Positions 50,897 through 58,925 of a stretch of DNA of 64,000 nucleotides are shown here, piece after piece. Source of the DNA: a virus; the IMG/VR virus record IMGVR_UViG_3300009104_000975, positions 1-64,000 of that record; one strand, written 5' to 3'. Below the pieces are notes generated by a model. The model was not told where the DNA came from and searched no databases. It saw only the letters and a program-made list of their open reading frames with translations. Both the position numbers and the translations under genes were made by a program. The number at the start of each line of letters is the position of its first letter. Positions within the stretch are counted from its first letter, which is position 1.

Positions 50897-52192
50897 ATGT
50901 CCAAGAAAAAATTGAACAATGGTTTTGGTAAGAGTTTAAAGACATTCTTCAAAAAACCATTCGTGAAAACTGTTTCGCTTATTATAATAGCCGTTACGTT
51001 GAGTACGGTAATTAATTCTTATTATAGAACTATTCAAACAAGCATTCATAAGGGCATCGTATCATTATACGATACTTATCCAACATTCGCTGAAGGATTA
51101 TATGAAGTTAATGGATGGATACTTAATGGCAAAGAGTTTGATCAAGAACGTAAATCGAAAAAAGTAATATACGAAAACTTTTCTCGTGTTGTCGTTATGA
51201 GCGTTTTTGCTCCAGATAATCCAGAACTTAATGGAATGTCGGGTAGAGGAACAGGTTTTATAATAGATGTTGATGATGAATCTGCAACAATTGTTACAAA
51301 TTATCATGTTGTTGATGCATATTTAGAACAACCGGACATATTTACAATAGCAGTACAAACAGCCTCAGAAATGTGGTCATATGACGCAGAAATCATTGGT
51401 TATGACATGATAACTGATGTAGCTGTATTAAAAATCCAGAAAAAAGATAATGAAGAATGGGAACCTATAGAATGGGGCACAAATGAAGATTATTCCCAAG
51501 GCACACCTATTGTTGTTATAGGACATGGAATGAGTATGTCTTGGTCATCTACACAAGGTCACGTTGTATATAAAGATAGATATGGTATGCGTCCATACAA
51601 CTTAATGCTACAAATAGATGCAGTTGTTAACCAAGGTAATAGTGGTGGACCTGTATTTAATGATAATGGGCAATTTATTGGTCTTGTACAGAGTATATAC
51701 AGTCCAGGCAGGAAAATTCCTGGTTGGGATGGTGTAGGAATGGCAGTAAGTGTAGATCAAGTAAAAAGAAGTGTTGACTATATTCTTAGCCCACAATATG
51801 ATGCTAAAGGTTATGTACCGTATGTAGAATTTCCTTTTAGTCTTGGATCATTTAAATTTCCAGAAGTTAAAGACATAGAAAAAGAAGATAGGCGTTATGC
51901 TTATTTTGACTACCCAGAACCACCAGTAGCGGCGGCTGGACAACCACCAGTAGAAAAAGAAAAAACAGTAGGCGAATTAGCTGGTTTTGAACAAGGTGAT
52001 ATCTTATTAGAAATAAACGGTGAAACTATATATAATAGTTTTAAAGTATTACGTATGACAATTACGGCTTTTCCAGGAGATCTTTGGACAGTTAAAGTAA
52101 GGCGTGGTGAAGAAGAAATAGAAATTGAAGTGGCTATGAGAGAAATTGACATAAAAACACTGACAGATATCATAAAAAGACAGGGCATTTAA
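50897..52192 (+). CDS. HtrA/DegP-like membrane-anchored serine protease with PDZ domain
   Basis: A 431-residue protein. One hydrophobic span (about residues 26-44) anchors it, with the rest likely periplasmic. The trypsin-like domain shows His137 (TNYHVVDAY), Asp174 (TDVAVLKI) and Ser249 (NQGNSGGPVF). A linker leads to a PDZ domain near 350-425 (GFEQGDILLEINGETIYNSFKVLR). HtrA proteases degrade or refold envelope proteins and can send stress signals. A phage copy could support late envelope handling or virion release. A terminator follows at 52248. Confidence 0.9.
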   Translation: MSKKKLNNGFGKSLKTFFKKPFVKTVSLIIIAVTLSTVINSYYRTIQTSIHKGIVSLYDTYPTFAEGLYEVNGWILNGKEFDQERKSKKVIYENFSRVVVMSVFAPDNPELNGMSGRGTGFIIDVDDESATIVTNYHVVDAYLEQPDIFTIAVQTASEMWSYDAEIIGYDMITDVAVLKIQKKDNEEWEPIEWGTNEDYSQGTPIVVIGHGMSMSWSSTQGHVVYKDRYGMRPYNLMLQIDAVVNQGNSGGPVFNDNGQFIGLVQSIYSPGRKIPGWDGVGMAVSVDQVKRSVDYILSPQYDAKGYVPYVEFPFSLGSFKFPEVKDIEKEDRRYAYFDYPEPPVAAAGQPPVEKEKTVGELAGFEQGDILLEINGETIYNSFKVLRMTITAFPGDLWTVKVRRGEEEIEIEVAMREIDIKTLTDIIKRQGI

Positions 52193-52247
52193 CGTAATAA
52201 TTCACAATTTTACCAGAAAAATACTAAAAAAATACTAAAAAAATACT

Positions 52248-52274
52248 AAACCCTTGTAAAATAAGGGTTTTTTT
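52248..52274 (+). terminator. Rho-independent terminator
   Basis: AAACCCTT and AAGGGTTT pair perfectly around a seven-base loop and run into T residues. Three near-identical 11-base units (AAAAATACTAA) lie just upstream at about 52218-52250. Confidence 0.85.
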
Positions 52275-52297
52275 ATGGCATTTTTAGCCTTAAAAGG

Positions 52298-52326
52298 TTG
52301 ACAAGTAAGACGTCTTACTGTATACT
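52298..52326 (+). promoter_or_regulatory. Sigma70-type promoter with perfect 16-base palindrome
   Basis: TTGACA at 52298-52303 and TATACT at 52321-52326 are 17 bases apart. The spacer is almost filled by the perfect palindrome AGTAAGACGTCTTACT (52304-52319), a strong candidate operator. Confidence 0.85.
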
Positions 52327-52357
52327 ATAGTTATAAAGTTAGAAAAAGGAATATTAT

Positions 52358-52531
52358 ATGTTTAGAGTAACACTAGCAATTATAAGTTTAATACTAGCAA
52401 GTGCATGTATTGACGGACCTACAGGATATGAGAGTAATAACTGGTTAGGTTGTTTCCTATTCGGAATTAGCGGAATAGGATTATTTATTTGGGTAGCATT
52501 AGATGGCACCCTTGCTAAAATTAACAATTAA
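52358..52531 (+). CDS. Small membrane protein or lipoprotein, 57 residues
   Basis: ATG at 52358 follows AAAAAGGA. The first hydrophobic segment ends LASAC, a loose lipobox, and a second hydrophobic segment follows near residues 33-48. It could be a small lipoprotein or a two-span membrane protein. It is the only gene directly under the palindrome promoter before the next promoter at 52535. Confidence 0.5.
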   Translation: MFRVTLAIISLILASACIDGPTGYESNNWLGCFLFGISGIGLFIWVALDGTLAKINN

Positions 52532-52534
52532 ATG

Positions 52535-52563
52535 TTGACTAATACAAAAATTTGTATTACAAT
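52535..52563 (+). promoter_or_regulatory. Sigma70-type promoter with dyad
   Basis: TTGACT at 52535-52540 and TACAAT at 52558-52563 are 17 bases apart. AATACAAA at 52541-52548 and TTTGTATT at 52551-52558 form an eight-base inverted repeat in the spacer. Confidence 0.8.
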
Positions 52564-52631
52564 AGAAAGTAGCAGAAATGCCAAAGAAACAAAAGAAATC
52601 AATTTTACCATTAGAAGAAGGAAGTAAAAAT

Positions 52632-53756
52632 ATGAAAACTGCGATAAGTGATTCAAGAACAATTAAAATAAGCGAAGCGACCACTTTAATTACTAGGGCT
52701 TTTCAAAAGAAAAGACCTGTATTTTTATGGGGTCCTCCAGGAATTGGTAAATCAGAGTTAGTTAAAGAAATTGGCGACTCTGGTGTACTTGGTAAAACTC
52801 ATGTTATTGACATGCGTCTTGCTTTATTCGAACCTACTGATTTAAGAGGTTACCCTGTACCAGATATGGATTCAGGTGTTATGAAATGGTTACCACCAGC
52901 TGATCTACCAGATGCGAAGATGGCTAAAAAATACGATACAATAATTGTATTTTTAGATGAAATGAATTCAGCGGCACCAAGTGTACAAGCCGCAGGTTAC
53001 CAGTTAATCCTTAACAGACGTATTGGACAGTATGAACTTCCAGATAACGTTGTTATGATTGCCGCAGGTAATAGAGAAACAGATAAAGGTGTTACTTACA
53101 GAATGCCTAAACCACTTGAGAATAGATTTGTTCATTTTGAACTTAGAGTTGATTTTAACGATTGGTTAAATTGGGCTGTACTACATGAAGTTAATCCTGA
53201 TGTAGTTGGTTACTTGTCATTTGCAAAAGGTGACTTATACAATTTTGATCCTCAATCAAGTTCAAGAGGATTTGCAACACCAAGGGCTTGGACATTTACT
53301 TCAGAATTACTTGAAGGTGACGAACCAATGTCAGATTCTTTACAAACTGATATGGTAGCAGGTTGTGTTGGTGAAGGTATTGCCGTTAAGTTTATGGCAC
53401 ATAGAAAAATTGCAGGAGACCTTCCTGTTCCAGAAGATGTGTTAGATGCCAAAGTTAAAAAAATTGATACTACTGAGGTATCAGCCATGTATGCATTAGC
53501 AACATCACTATGTTATGAACTACGTGATAGATTTATTGCTGGTGAAAAAGCAGGTGCTGATAGTAAGGCAATGGAAAAATACCATAAGAGTTTTTCAAAC
53601 TTTATCAGTTTTATGATGGATAATATGGAAACTGAAATGGTTGTTATGGCATCAAGAATTGCAATGCAACAGTACAAGTTAGTACCTAAGCAGAAGAAAA
53701 TAGAAAGATTTGAAGAATACTTTTCTAGATATGGAAGATTGGTGCTGGACGCATAA
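52632..53756 (+). CDS. MoxR-type AAA+ ATPase
   Basis: A 374-residue ATPase with Walker A GPPGIGKSE at about 34-42 and Walker B IIVFLDEMNSA, followed by sensor-like segments (AAGNRETDKGV, LENRFVHFELR). MoxR proteins work with VWA-domain partners as chaperones that insert metals or remodel protein complexes. The VWA partner is the next gene, overlapping by one base. The start at 52632 has a GAAGGAAG site; an upstream ATG at 52578 lies too near the promoter and lacks one, but cannot be excluded. Confidence 0.88.
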   Translation: MKTAISDSRTIKISEATTLITRAFQKKRPVFLWGPPGIGKSELVKEIGDSGVLGKTHVIDMRLALFEPTDLRGYPVPDMDSGVMKWLPPADLPDAKMAKKYDTIIVFLDEMNSAAPSVQAAGYQLILNRRIGQYELPDNVVMIAAGNRETDKGVTYRMPKPLENRFVHFELRVDFNDWLNWAVLHEVNPDVVGYLSFAKGDLYNFDPQSSSRGFATPRAWTFTSELLEGDEPMSDSLQTDMVAGCVGEGIAVKFMAHRKIAGDLPVPEDVLDAKVKKIDTTEVSAMYALATSLCYELRDRFIAGEKAGADSKAMEKYHKSFSNFISFMMDNMETEMVVMASRIAMQQYKLVPKQKKIERFEEYFSRYGRLVLDA

Positions 53757-54940
53757 TGAATACTAATATTAAAACTGCCGAAGAAAGAATTACACAGTCC
53801 AGAGTTAGGTTGTTATTAACTAAACCTTTCTTTGGACAACTGGCTGTAAGATTAAAACTTGAAGATGCAAGTTCATTTTTACCGACAGCGGCAACAGACG
53901 GTCGTAGATTTATGTTTAATAGAGATTTTATTAATTCTCTAAATGATGAAATGCTTGATTTCCTAGTAGGACACGAAGTGTTGCATTGTGTATTTGATCA
54001 TATGCAGGCACGTGGAGATCGTAAACCAATGCTTTATAATGCGGCGTGTGATTATAATATTAATATGACGCTTGTAGAACAAAATATTGGTAAGCCTATT
54101 ACAGAAGATAAACTGCAAGGTGGTAAAATATGTATGGACTGGAAATATAAAGGCTGGAACAGTTATGAGATTTATGATGATTTATTAAAAGATCAAGAAG
54201 ATCAAAAAGGCATGGATGTTCATATGGATGAATTAAGCGATGAACAAAAAGAGCAGGCTGGACAAGGTGCTGGTGATGAAATGTCTGAAGAAGAAAAGAA
54301 AGCATTAGCAGACGAAATTAAACAAGCCACAATCCAAGCGGCACAGGCCGCAGGCGAAGGAGTACCAGAATCAGTTAAGAGAATGATTAGTGAACTAATT
54401 GCACCTAAAATGGACTGGAGAGATATACTTAGAACTCAGTTAGAAAGTTCACTTAAAAACGATTTTACTTTTATGCGTCCTAGCAAACGTTCAGGAGAAG
54501 TTCTTTTTCCAGGTATGAATAAAGATGAAGAATTAAATATTGCCGTAGGTCTTGATACCTCAGGTAGTATTAGTAAAGATATGCTACGTGATTTCCTTAG
54601 CGAAGTACAAGGCATTATGGATCAATACAATAGTTATAAGGTTCATATATTTCAATTTGATACTGATGTATATGGTGCAGAAAATTTTACTAGTGATGAT
54701 GGGCGTTCAATGGCAGACTATCAACTTACAGGTGGCGGCGGAACTGATTTTGATGTAGTATTTAAGTATATGGAAGAACATAACATTGACCCAGATCAAT
54801 TAGTAATGTTCACAGATGGCTATCCTTGGGGTAGTTGGGGTAATGCAGAATACTGTGATACACTTTTTGTAATACACGGAGATACAAAAAGAAAAATTAA
54901 ATCTCCATTTGGAGTTACAGTACATTATGAAGCGTCTTAA
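53756..54940 (+). CDS. VWA-domain protein with HExxH metallopeptidase-like region
   Basis: A 394-residue protein. The N-terminal part contains HEVLH (His73, Glu74, His77), the zinc-binding motif of metallopeptidases, as in DUF2201-type VWA proteins. After an acidic linker, the C-terminal VWA domain has the metal-ion-dependent adhesion site: DTSGS (Asp267), GGGGTDF and FTDGYPW. It pairs with the MoxR ATPase. Such pairs mature or assemble other proteins; the client here is unknown. Confidence 0.85.
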   Translation: MNTNIKTAEERITQSRVRLLLTKPFFGQLAVRLKLEDASSFLPTAATDGRRFMFNRDFINSLNDEMLDFLVGHEVLHCVFDHMQARGDRKPMLYNAACDYNINMTLVEQNIGKPITEDKLQGGKICMDWKYKGWNSYEIYDDLLKDQEDQKGMDVHMDELSDEQKEQAGQGAGDEMSEEEKKALADEIKQATIQAAQAAGEGVPESVKRMISELIAPKMDWRDILRTQLESSLKNDFTFMRPSKRSGEVLFPGMNKDEELNIAVGLDTSGSISKDMLRDFLSEVQGIMDQYNSYKVHIFQFDTDVYGAENFTSDDGRSMADYQLTGGGGTDFDVVFKYMEEHNIDPDQLVMFTDGYPWGSWGNAEYCDTLFVIHGDTKRKIKSPFGVTVHYEAS

Positions 54941-56147
54941 ACTATTAATTACATTACTTGCATTTACATTTACAACAAGTGTTAATGCTGGTAGTTTAGA
55001 ACCAAATCACTTAAAGCAAATTAAAATAGTAGACAACTGGTCGCCGGTAATTAACTTTGATGCTTTTAAAAAGATATCAAAAGAAATATCATACGACAAA
55101 GCAAACTACTATGCTATGGAATTTGATTTAGAGCAATGTATTACTCGTATTAAAACTGTAACACCATTTCCTAAAAACGATAAAACACACGAAGGTTGGT
55201 TTAAGTGTCAAGCATATATCAATAGTATAACAAAAGATAATATTAATCCATTAAAAGAAATATTACTTTCTTGGGCTACTAATCCAAAAGATGTAATGAC
55301 TCCAAAGATGTTACGGTCAAACGATTATAATGTATCAGGATATGATATTCCTAGTACATTGGGTACGTTTGGACAATTGTATGCAGTTTGGTACAATGAT
55401 TTTAATTATACTGCATCAGAACGTAAACTAGTTGATGCATATTTGTTAAGAAAACTAACAGAACAAACATTTCCAGTTATTGATGGAGGTTCAAAATCGT
55501 GTAGTATTTACGACCCATTGCAGGCAATGAGAAAAAACGTAGACACAAATACTTGTGGTAATATACGTACTAAAGTTGCATTGGCTGAAATCATGCTTGG
55601 GTTTAGATTTGAAAATCAAGCATTACTTGATAAAGGACATGACGATATTTACATAGTATTAAGCCAAGTTAATAAAGATGGAGTATGGGTAAACCAAGCG
55701 GCAAGAGGAGCAAATAATTTTAATTACTATATAGAATATTTAAACCATCTTAGTATTCTTACAGAAATTTACTATGCTCAAGGGTATGACTTTCTTGAAT
55801 TTACATTACCACACGGAGCAAAAGTACATCAAATATACAGCCATGGATATAAACTCTTAAAAGATCATACATATTTGGGTAAATGGGCCAGAGTAAACAA
55901 AGGTGCACTTTCTAATCCATATCGTAAGGTTAAGAATATGGATAGAGAAGATTGGATTAAAACATGCTATGCTGATTGTGGTTATAACAATCCTAATGAT
56001 GATGCAGAGTGGATTGCTTCACATACTCGTTATGTAAGTATATATCAGCCAGAACTTACTATTAAATTAGGGTATGTTAAGGGACAACTCACATCATCTT
56101 CAAACATATCAGTATCACCTGATAGACTTTATTGGGGGAACATTTGA
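54927..56147 (+). CDS. Secreted protein, possible polysaccharide (alginate-type) lyase
   Basis: ATG at 54927 gives a clean signal peptide (MKRLKLLITLLAF, cleaved near VNAG); the longer start at 54909 would spoil it. The 406-residue chain is largely helical, and the middle NNFNYYIEYLNHLSILTEIYYAQGYDF recalls the helical toroid of alginate lyase-type enzymes. Several Cys pairs may form disulfides. The assignment is by eye and uncertain; a secreted helical enzyme is firm. It would let the cell act on surrounding polysaccharide or capsule. Confidence 0.5.
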   Translation: MKRLKLLITLLAFTFTTSVNAGSLEPNHLKQIKIVDNWSPVINFDAFKKISKEISYDKANYYAMEFDLEQCITRIKTVTPFPKNDKTHEGWFKCQAYINSITKDNINPLKEILLSWATNPKDVMTPKMLRSNDYNVSGYDIPSTLGTFGQLYAVWYNDFNYTASERKLVDAYLLRKLTEQTFPVIDGGSKSCSIYDPLQAMRKNVDTNTCGNIRTKVALAEIMLGFRFENQALLDKGHDDIYIVLSQVNKDGVWVNQAARGANNFNYYIEYLNHLSILTEIYYAQGYDFLEFTLPHGAKVHQIYSHGYKLLKDHTYLGKWARVNKGALSNPYRKVKNMDREDWIKTCYADCGYNNPNDDAEWIASHTRYVSIYQPELTIKLGYVKGQLTSSSNISVSPDRLYWGNI

Positions 56148-56176
56148 TAAAGAATTCATTAAAGGAGTATAGTAAC

Positions 56177-56533
56177 ATGGAAGACGGAGTTTTATACAAT
56201 TTAGGGTTAACACCTAAATTACAAGAAGAGGAGAAAGTGGATTTCTCCCTTTACAATCCAAATCAAAGGACCAATATAAGATTATATGGATTGAAATGTA
56301 AAGATTGGACTCCCTTAATGGTTATGGAATATAAGAAAAAATGGGCGCCAAAAAGCACACCAGTTGTAGTTAAATTTAATCATAATTACGAAGGTGCTCT
56401 TAAATGGTGTAGAAAGCATCTTTATCATCATACTTTTAATGCAGTAAAGTGGGCTAATCCAGATGATAGCCACACTTTTCATTTTGAAAATCCAGAAGAT
56501 GCAATGATTTTTAGGCTATCTTTTAAAGGTTAA
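56177..56533 (+). CDS. Small protein with shared C-terminal motif, 118 residues
   Basis: ATG at 56177 follows AAAGGAG. The chain ends HTFHFENPEDAMIFRLSFKG, which matches the closing segments of the small proteins at 16927, 17168 and 46666. It has several Trp and Lys. Function unknown; it may be part of a phage-specific small-protein family. Confidence 0.6.
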   Translation: MEDGVLYNLGLTPKLQEEEKVDFSLYNPNQRTNIRLYGLKCKDWTPLMVMEYKKKWAPKSTPVVVKFNHNYEGALKWCRKHLYHHTFNAVKWANPDDSHTFHFENPEDAMIFRLSFKG

Positions 56534-56536
56534 TGG

Positions 56537-56565
56537 TTGACACGACTGTTAATTTATTATATAAT
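56537..56565 (+). promoter_or_regulatory. Consensus sigma70-type promoter
   Basis: TTGACA at 56537-56542 and TATAAT at 56560-56565 are 17 bases apart. ATTATATAAT at 56556-56565 is a perfect 10-base palindrome over the -10 box. The ATG at 56576 is only about four bases from the expected transcript start. Confidence 0.85.
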
Positions 56566-56575
56566 ATAACATATT

Positions 56576-56923
56576 ATGGGAATGGTTAAAAAAGTGAAAA
56601 AAGAACAAACTAATAAAATAAAATTAGTTAGCAATGGCGGAAGCCTAAGTGAAACAGACTTGCAATTAATTGCAGGTACAGAATTAGTTGAAGCAATGAT
56701 GAGAAATAGAGTTGTTGTTGTAACTAATAACAATGATGTAGCCTGGAACGATCTGATGACAGATATAAAGGGGTTATACCATATTAGACCATTGGATAAG
56801 TCTAAGCAGATATATCAGCTATGGTTTGAACTAAAGGATGATATAGATCAATTTAATAAAAACCTTTATGTCAGCAAATTAAGTAATACAGCTCACGAAC
56901 CAACCCAAAAAACCGTCATTTAA
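56576..56923 (+). CDS. Hypothetical protein, 115 residues, near-leaderless start
   Basis: A basic N-terminus leads into a mixed alpha/beta chain (AMMRNRVVVVTNNNDVAWNDLMTDI). ATG 56576 lies almost at the predicted transcript start, and no ribosome binding site is seen, so translation may be leaderless; ATG 56582 is an alternative. No family was recognised. Confidence 0.6.
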   Translation: MGMVKKVKKEQTNKIKLVSNGGSLSETDLQLIAGTELVEAMMRNRVVVVTNNNDVAWNDLMTDIKGLYHIRPLDKSKQIYQLWFELKDDIDQFNKNLYVSKLSNTAHEPTQKTVI

Positions 56924-56928
56924 ACCGG

Positions 56929-56936
56929 TATAAATA
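56929..56936 (+). promoter_or_regulatory. T4-late-type promoter box TATAAATA
   Basis: A perfect late box, 63 bases before the ATG at 57000. A second box, CATAAATA, lies at 56955-56962. Two late boxes in tandem suggest strong late expression of the next genes. Confidence 0.6.
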
Positions 56937-56954
56937 AACATAGTACTTAATTAG

Positions 56955-56962
56955 CATAAATA
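56955..56962 (+). promoter_or_regulatory. T4-late-type promoter box CATAAATA
   Basis: Second of a tandem pair; both are followed by the same AAACAT bases. It lies 37 bases before the ATG at 57000, with AAAGGAG between. Confidence 0.55.
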
Positions 56963-56999
56963 AACATGTAGTTTATATAATCTACCAAAGGAGATAAAC

Positions 57000-57281
57000 A
57001 TGGCAGAAAATACAAAAGTTAAAGAAGTTGTAGTAGAAGCACCAAAGAAACCAAATGTTGTAGAATTATCAATCCAAGATATTGTTCTTTCAGCAAATAT
57101 TATTGATCTTGCTACACAACGTGGCGCCTTTAAAGCGGCAGAAGCAGGTCAAGTAGGTGCGTGTTTTGAGAAGTTAGTAGCTTTTATCAAAGCAAATTCA
57201 CCACAACCACAACCTGAAGATAAAAAAGCAGATAAGAAAGATGCTAAATCTTCTAAGGAAAAAGAATCCTCTAAGGAGTAA
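57000..57281 (+). CDS. Small phage protein, 93 residues
   Basis: A helical core (IQDIVLSANIIDLATQRGAFKAAEAGQVGACFEKLVAFI) is flanked by a basic N-terminus and a Lys/Glu/Ser-rich tail. From memory, similar short proteins occur beside structural genes of T4-like cyanophages; not checked. Its late promoters fit a virion-related role. Confidence 0.6.
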   Translation: MAENTKVKEVVVEAPKKPNVVELSIQDIVLSANIIDLATQRGAFKAAEAGQVGACFEKLVAFIKANSPQPQPEDKKADKKDAKSSKEKESSKE

Positions 57282-57284
57282 ATT

Positions 57285-57920
57285 ATGACAACAAACATAA
57301 AACATGTTGGAAAATTGTCCAACACAGGTAAAAAAGTAGTAGTGGTATTCAGAGAATTACCGGACGAACCAAATCAATGCTTAGTAGTAGATACTGATGC
57401 ACTTCCTGATTGGTTCCACGATGATATTATGAGTGCCGTAGAATCACCTAGTGCTCAGGCAAGTACTGATTTTTATCAGTATGCTGAACGTTCAGTTCTT
57501 ACTGATGGAACAAATATGTTACAGGCATTACATTCTACAGGTAGGTTGCAAAAAACACCTACTGACAATGTTAAAATGACACCTAACAATTCAATTGCAG
57601 TTGGATTAACGGAAATTAATAATATTGTACGTGAAGAAAATAGTGGTAAAGCAGTAGTTCAACCACCAACAGATGAAATTAATATGGCAGGTAAAGATCT
57701 TACACCTGCACCTAGTTCAGTTATGGAAAGTACTGCTAGAGCTAAAGACGGTCTTAACGATACTGATTTAGCCAAAAACTTATTAGCACAGGCTAAAGGA
57801 TATGAAACAGAAGCAAAGAGCTTAAAAGCTCAAGCATATGATTTAGCTCCTGGTTTAAAACCTGGCCCTAAAAAAGCAGTCGCTAAGACGGAACCTGAAG
57901 TTGAAACTGCTTCAGAATAA
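57285..57920 (+). CDS. Phage protein of unknown function, 211 residues
   Basis: The N-terminal half (HVGKLSNTGKKVVVVFRELPDEPNQCLVVDTDALPD, then GTNMLQALHSTGRL) has a compact beta-then-helix pattern. The C-terminal half is a low-complexity Ala/Lys/Pro-rich tail. From memory the first half resembles a conserved protein of T4-like marine phages, often near tail genes; not checked. It shares the late promoters of the previous gene. Confidence 0.62.
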   Translation: MTTNIKHVGKLSNTGKKVVVVFRELPDEPNQCLVVDTDALPDWFHDDIMSAVESPSAQASTDFYQYAERSVLTDGTNMLQALHSTGRLQKTPTDNVKMTPNNSIAVGLTEINNIVREENSGKAVVQPPTDEINMAGKDLTPAPSSVMESTARAKDGLNDTDLAKNLLAQAKGYETEAKSLKAQAYDLAPGLKPGPKKAVAKTEPEVETASE

Positions 57921-57928
57921 TTGTTTTA

Positions 57929-57936
57929 AATAAATA
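57929..57936 (+). promoter_or_regulatory. T4-late-type promoter box AATAAATA
   Basis: The box lies 24 bases before the ATG at 57961, with AAAAGGAA between. Confidence 0.5.
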
Positions 57937-57960
57937 CAATAACAATTAAAAGGAATCCAC

Positions 57961-58254
57961 ATGCCGATAGAACGAAAGGACAGATCATTTGATCTGATCT
58001 TTGACCAGGTATCTATGGATCATGTTCCAGCCCAATACATCAAAGAAGTTAGGGTAGATTTAGGTACTGGTGAAAGAATAATACTAACAAAAGCAGATCT
58101 TCTGTTGATTAAGAATAAATCAGCAGATGAGATCATCAAAGCTCTCACTGTTGACTCAATGTCTAACATCAGTTTAAAGTTAGACTACGCCGCTATTAAA
58201 AAAGATGTAATTCGCGGAGTAACCGGTTTCTTGGGAAAACACTTTGACAAATAA
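57961..58254 (+). CDS. Small phage protein, 97 residues
   Basis: An alpha/beta protein: strands around SFDLIFDQV and KEVRVDLGTGERIILTKADLLLI, then a helix-rich second half. A late-type box precedes it. No family was recognised; its place next to two likely late proteins suggests a virion or assembly role. It overlaps the TTG-started gene downstream. Confidence 0.6.
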   Translation: MPIERKDRSFDLIFDQVSMDHVPAQYIKEVRVDLGTGERIILTKADLLLIKNKSADEIIKALTVDSMSNISLKLDYAAIKKDVIRGVTGFLGKHFDK

Positions 58255-58921
58255 TGTTTGGTTATGTGGAATACCAGGAAGTAGATGGAGCGGCATTGAT
58301 ATACAAATACGTTCCATTCTGCCTTGCGATAGAACAGACGAAACTCCTGAAAGAACTTTCTATCATAGAGCATATAACCCAAAAGACAAAAACAATGGTC
58401 ACCGAGGAAGTTATTGGGGACCTGGACAAGGGTGTGGTGAAGACTGGATAGACTTTAACCATTTAACAAAAGACAAAATTCAAACAGACATCAATAACGT
58501 ATTCTCTGGTACAGGGTATAGAGTTATTAAATGTCATTTCTTAGCAAGAAAATTCAACTTAGACTATATATGGAATAACTTTCCGGGCGATTACATTGTC
58601 CTAATATATAGAGAACCCCAAAAATCATTTGCATGGTGGAGCGAAGTCATGGACTTTGCCCCAGACCATTATCCTGACTATAGGCCTGGCTATACAGACT
58701 ATAACACTATGCGTAAATTGTTATGGAAAGAGTCAGCTAAAATTACAGATTTTGCAATACGTAAAGGACTTAAATTTAAACCTTATGACATAGCAGAGTT
58801 TGATCAATGGGAAGGATTTGATCATTCCAAGGCATTTGAATTTGACTTTGATAAGATAAATAACGTTAAGTACAACGATGTTTATATAGCATCAAGTCAA
58901 ATATCAAGACTGTTGGAGTAA
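58244..58921 (+). CDS. Sulfotransferase-like protein
   Basis: A 225-residue protein starting with TTG at 58244, inside the end of the previous gene. VWLCGIPGSRWSG at residues 5-17 resembles the 5'-phosphosulfate loop of sulfotransferases, and YIVLIYREPQKSFAWW resembles their 3'-phosphate segment with Arg and Ser. Sulfotransferases move sulfate from PAPS to a hydroxyl or amine. The similarity is by motif only. It precedes a dioxygenase-like gene and three radical SAM genes, which hints at shared modification chemistry. Confidence 0.5.
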   Translation: MTNNVWLCGIPGSRWSGIDIQIRSILPCDRTDETPERTFYHRAYNPKDKNNGHRGSYWGPGQGCGEDWIDFNHLTKDKIQTDINNVFSGTGYRVIKCHFLARKFNLDYIWNNFPGDYIVLIYREPQKSFAWWSEVMDFAPDHYPDYRPGYTDYNTMRKLLWKESAKITDFAIRKGLKFKPYDIAEFDQWEGFDHSKAFEFDFDKINNVKYNDVYIASSQISRLLE

Positions 58922-58925
58922 ATTC

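Noticed and set aside
52218-52250. Three AAAAATACTAA units as an iteron-type origin
   Set aside because: The array is short, A-rich and directly joined to a terminator; nothing else suggests an origin.
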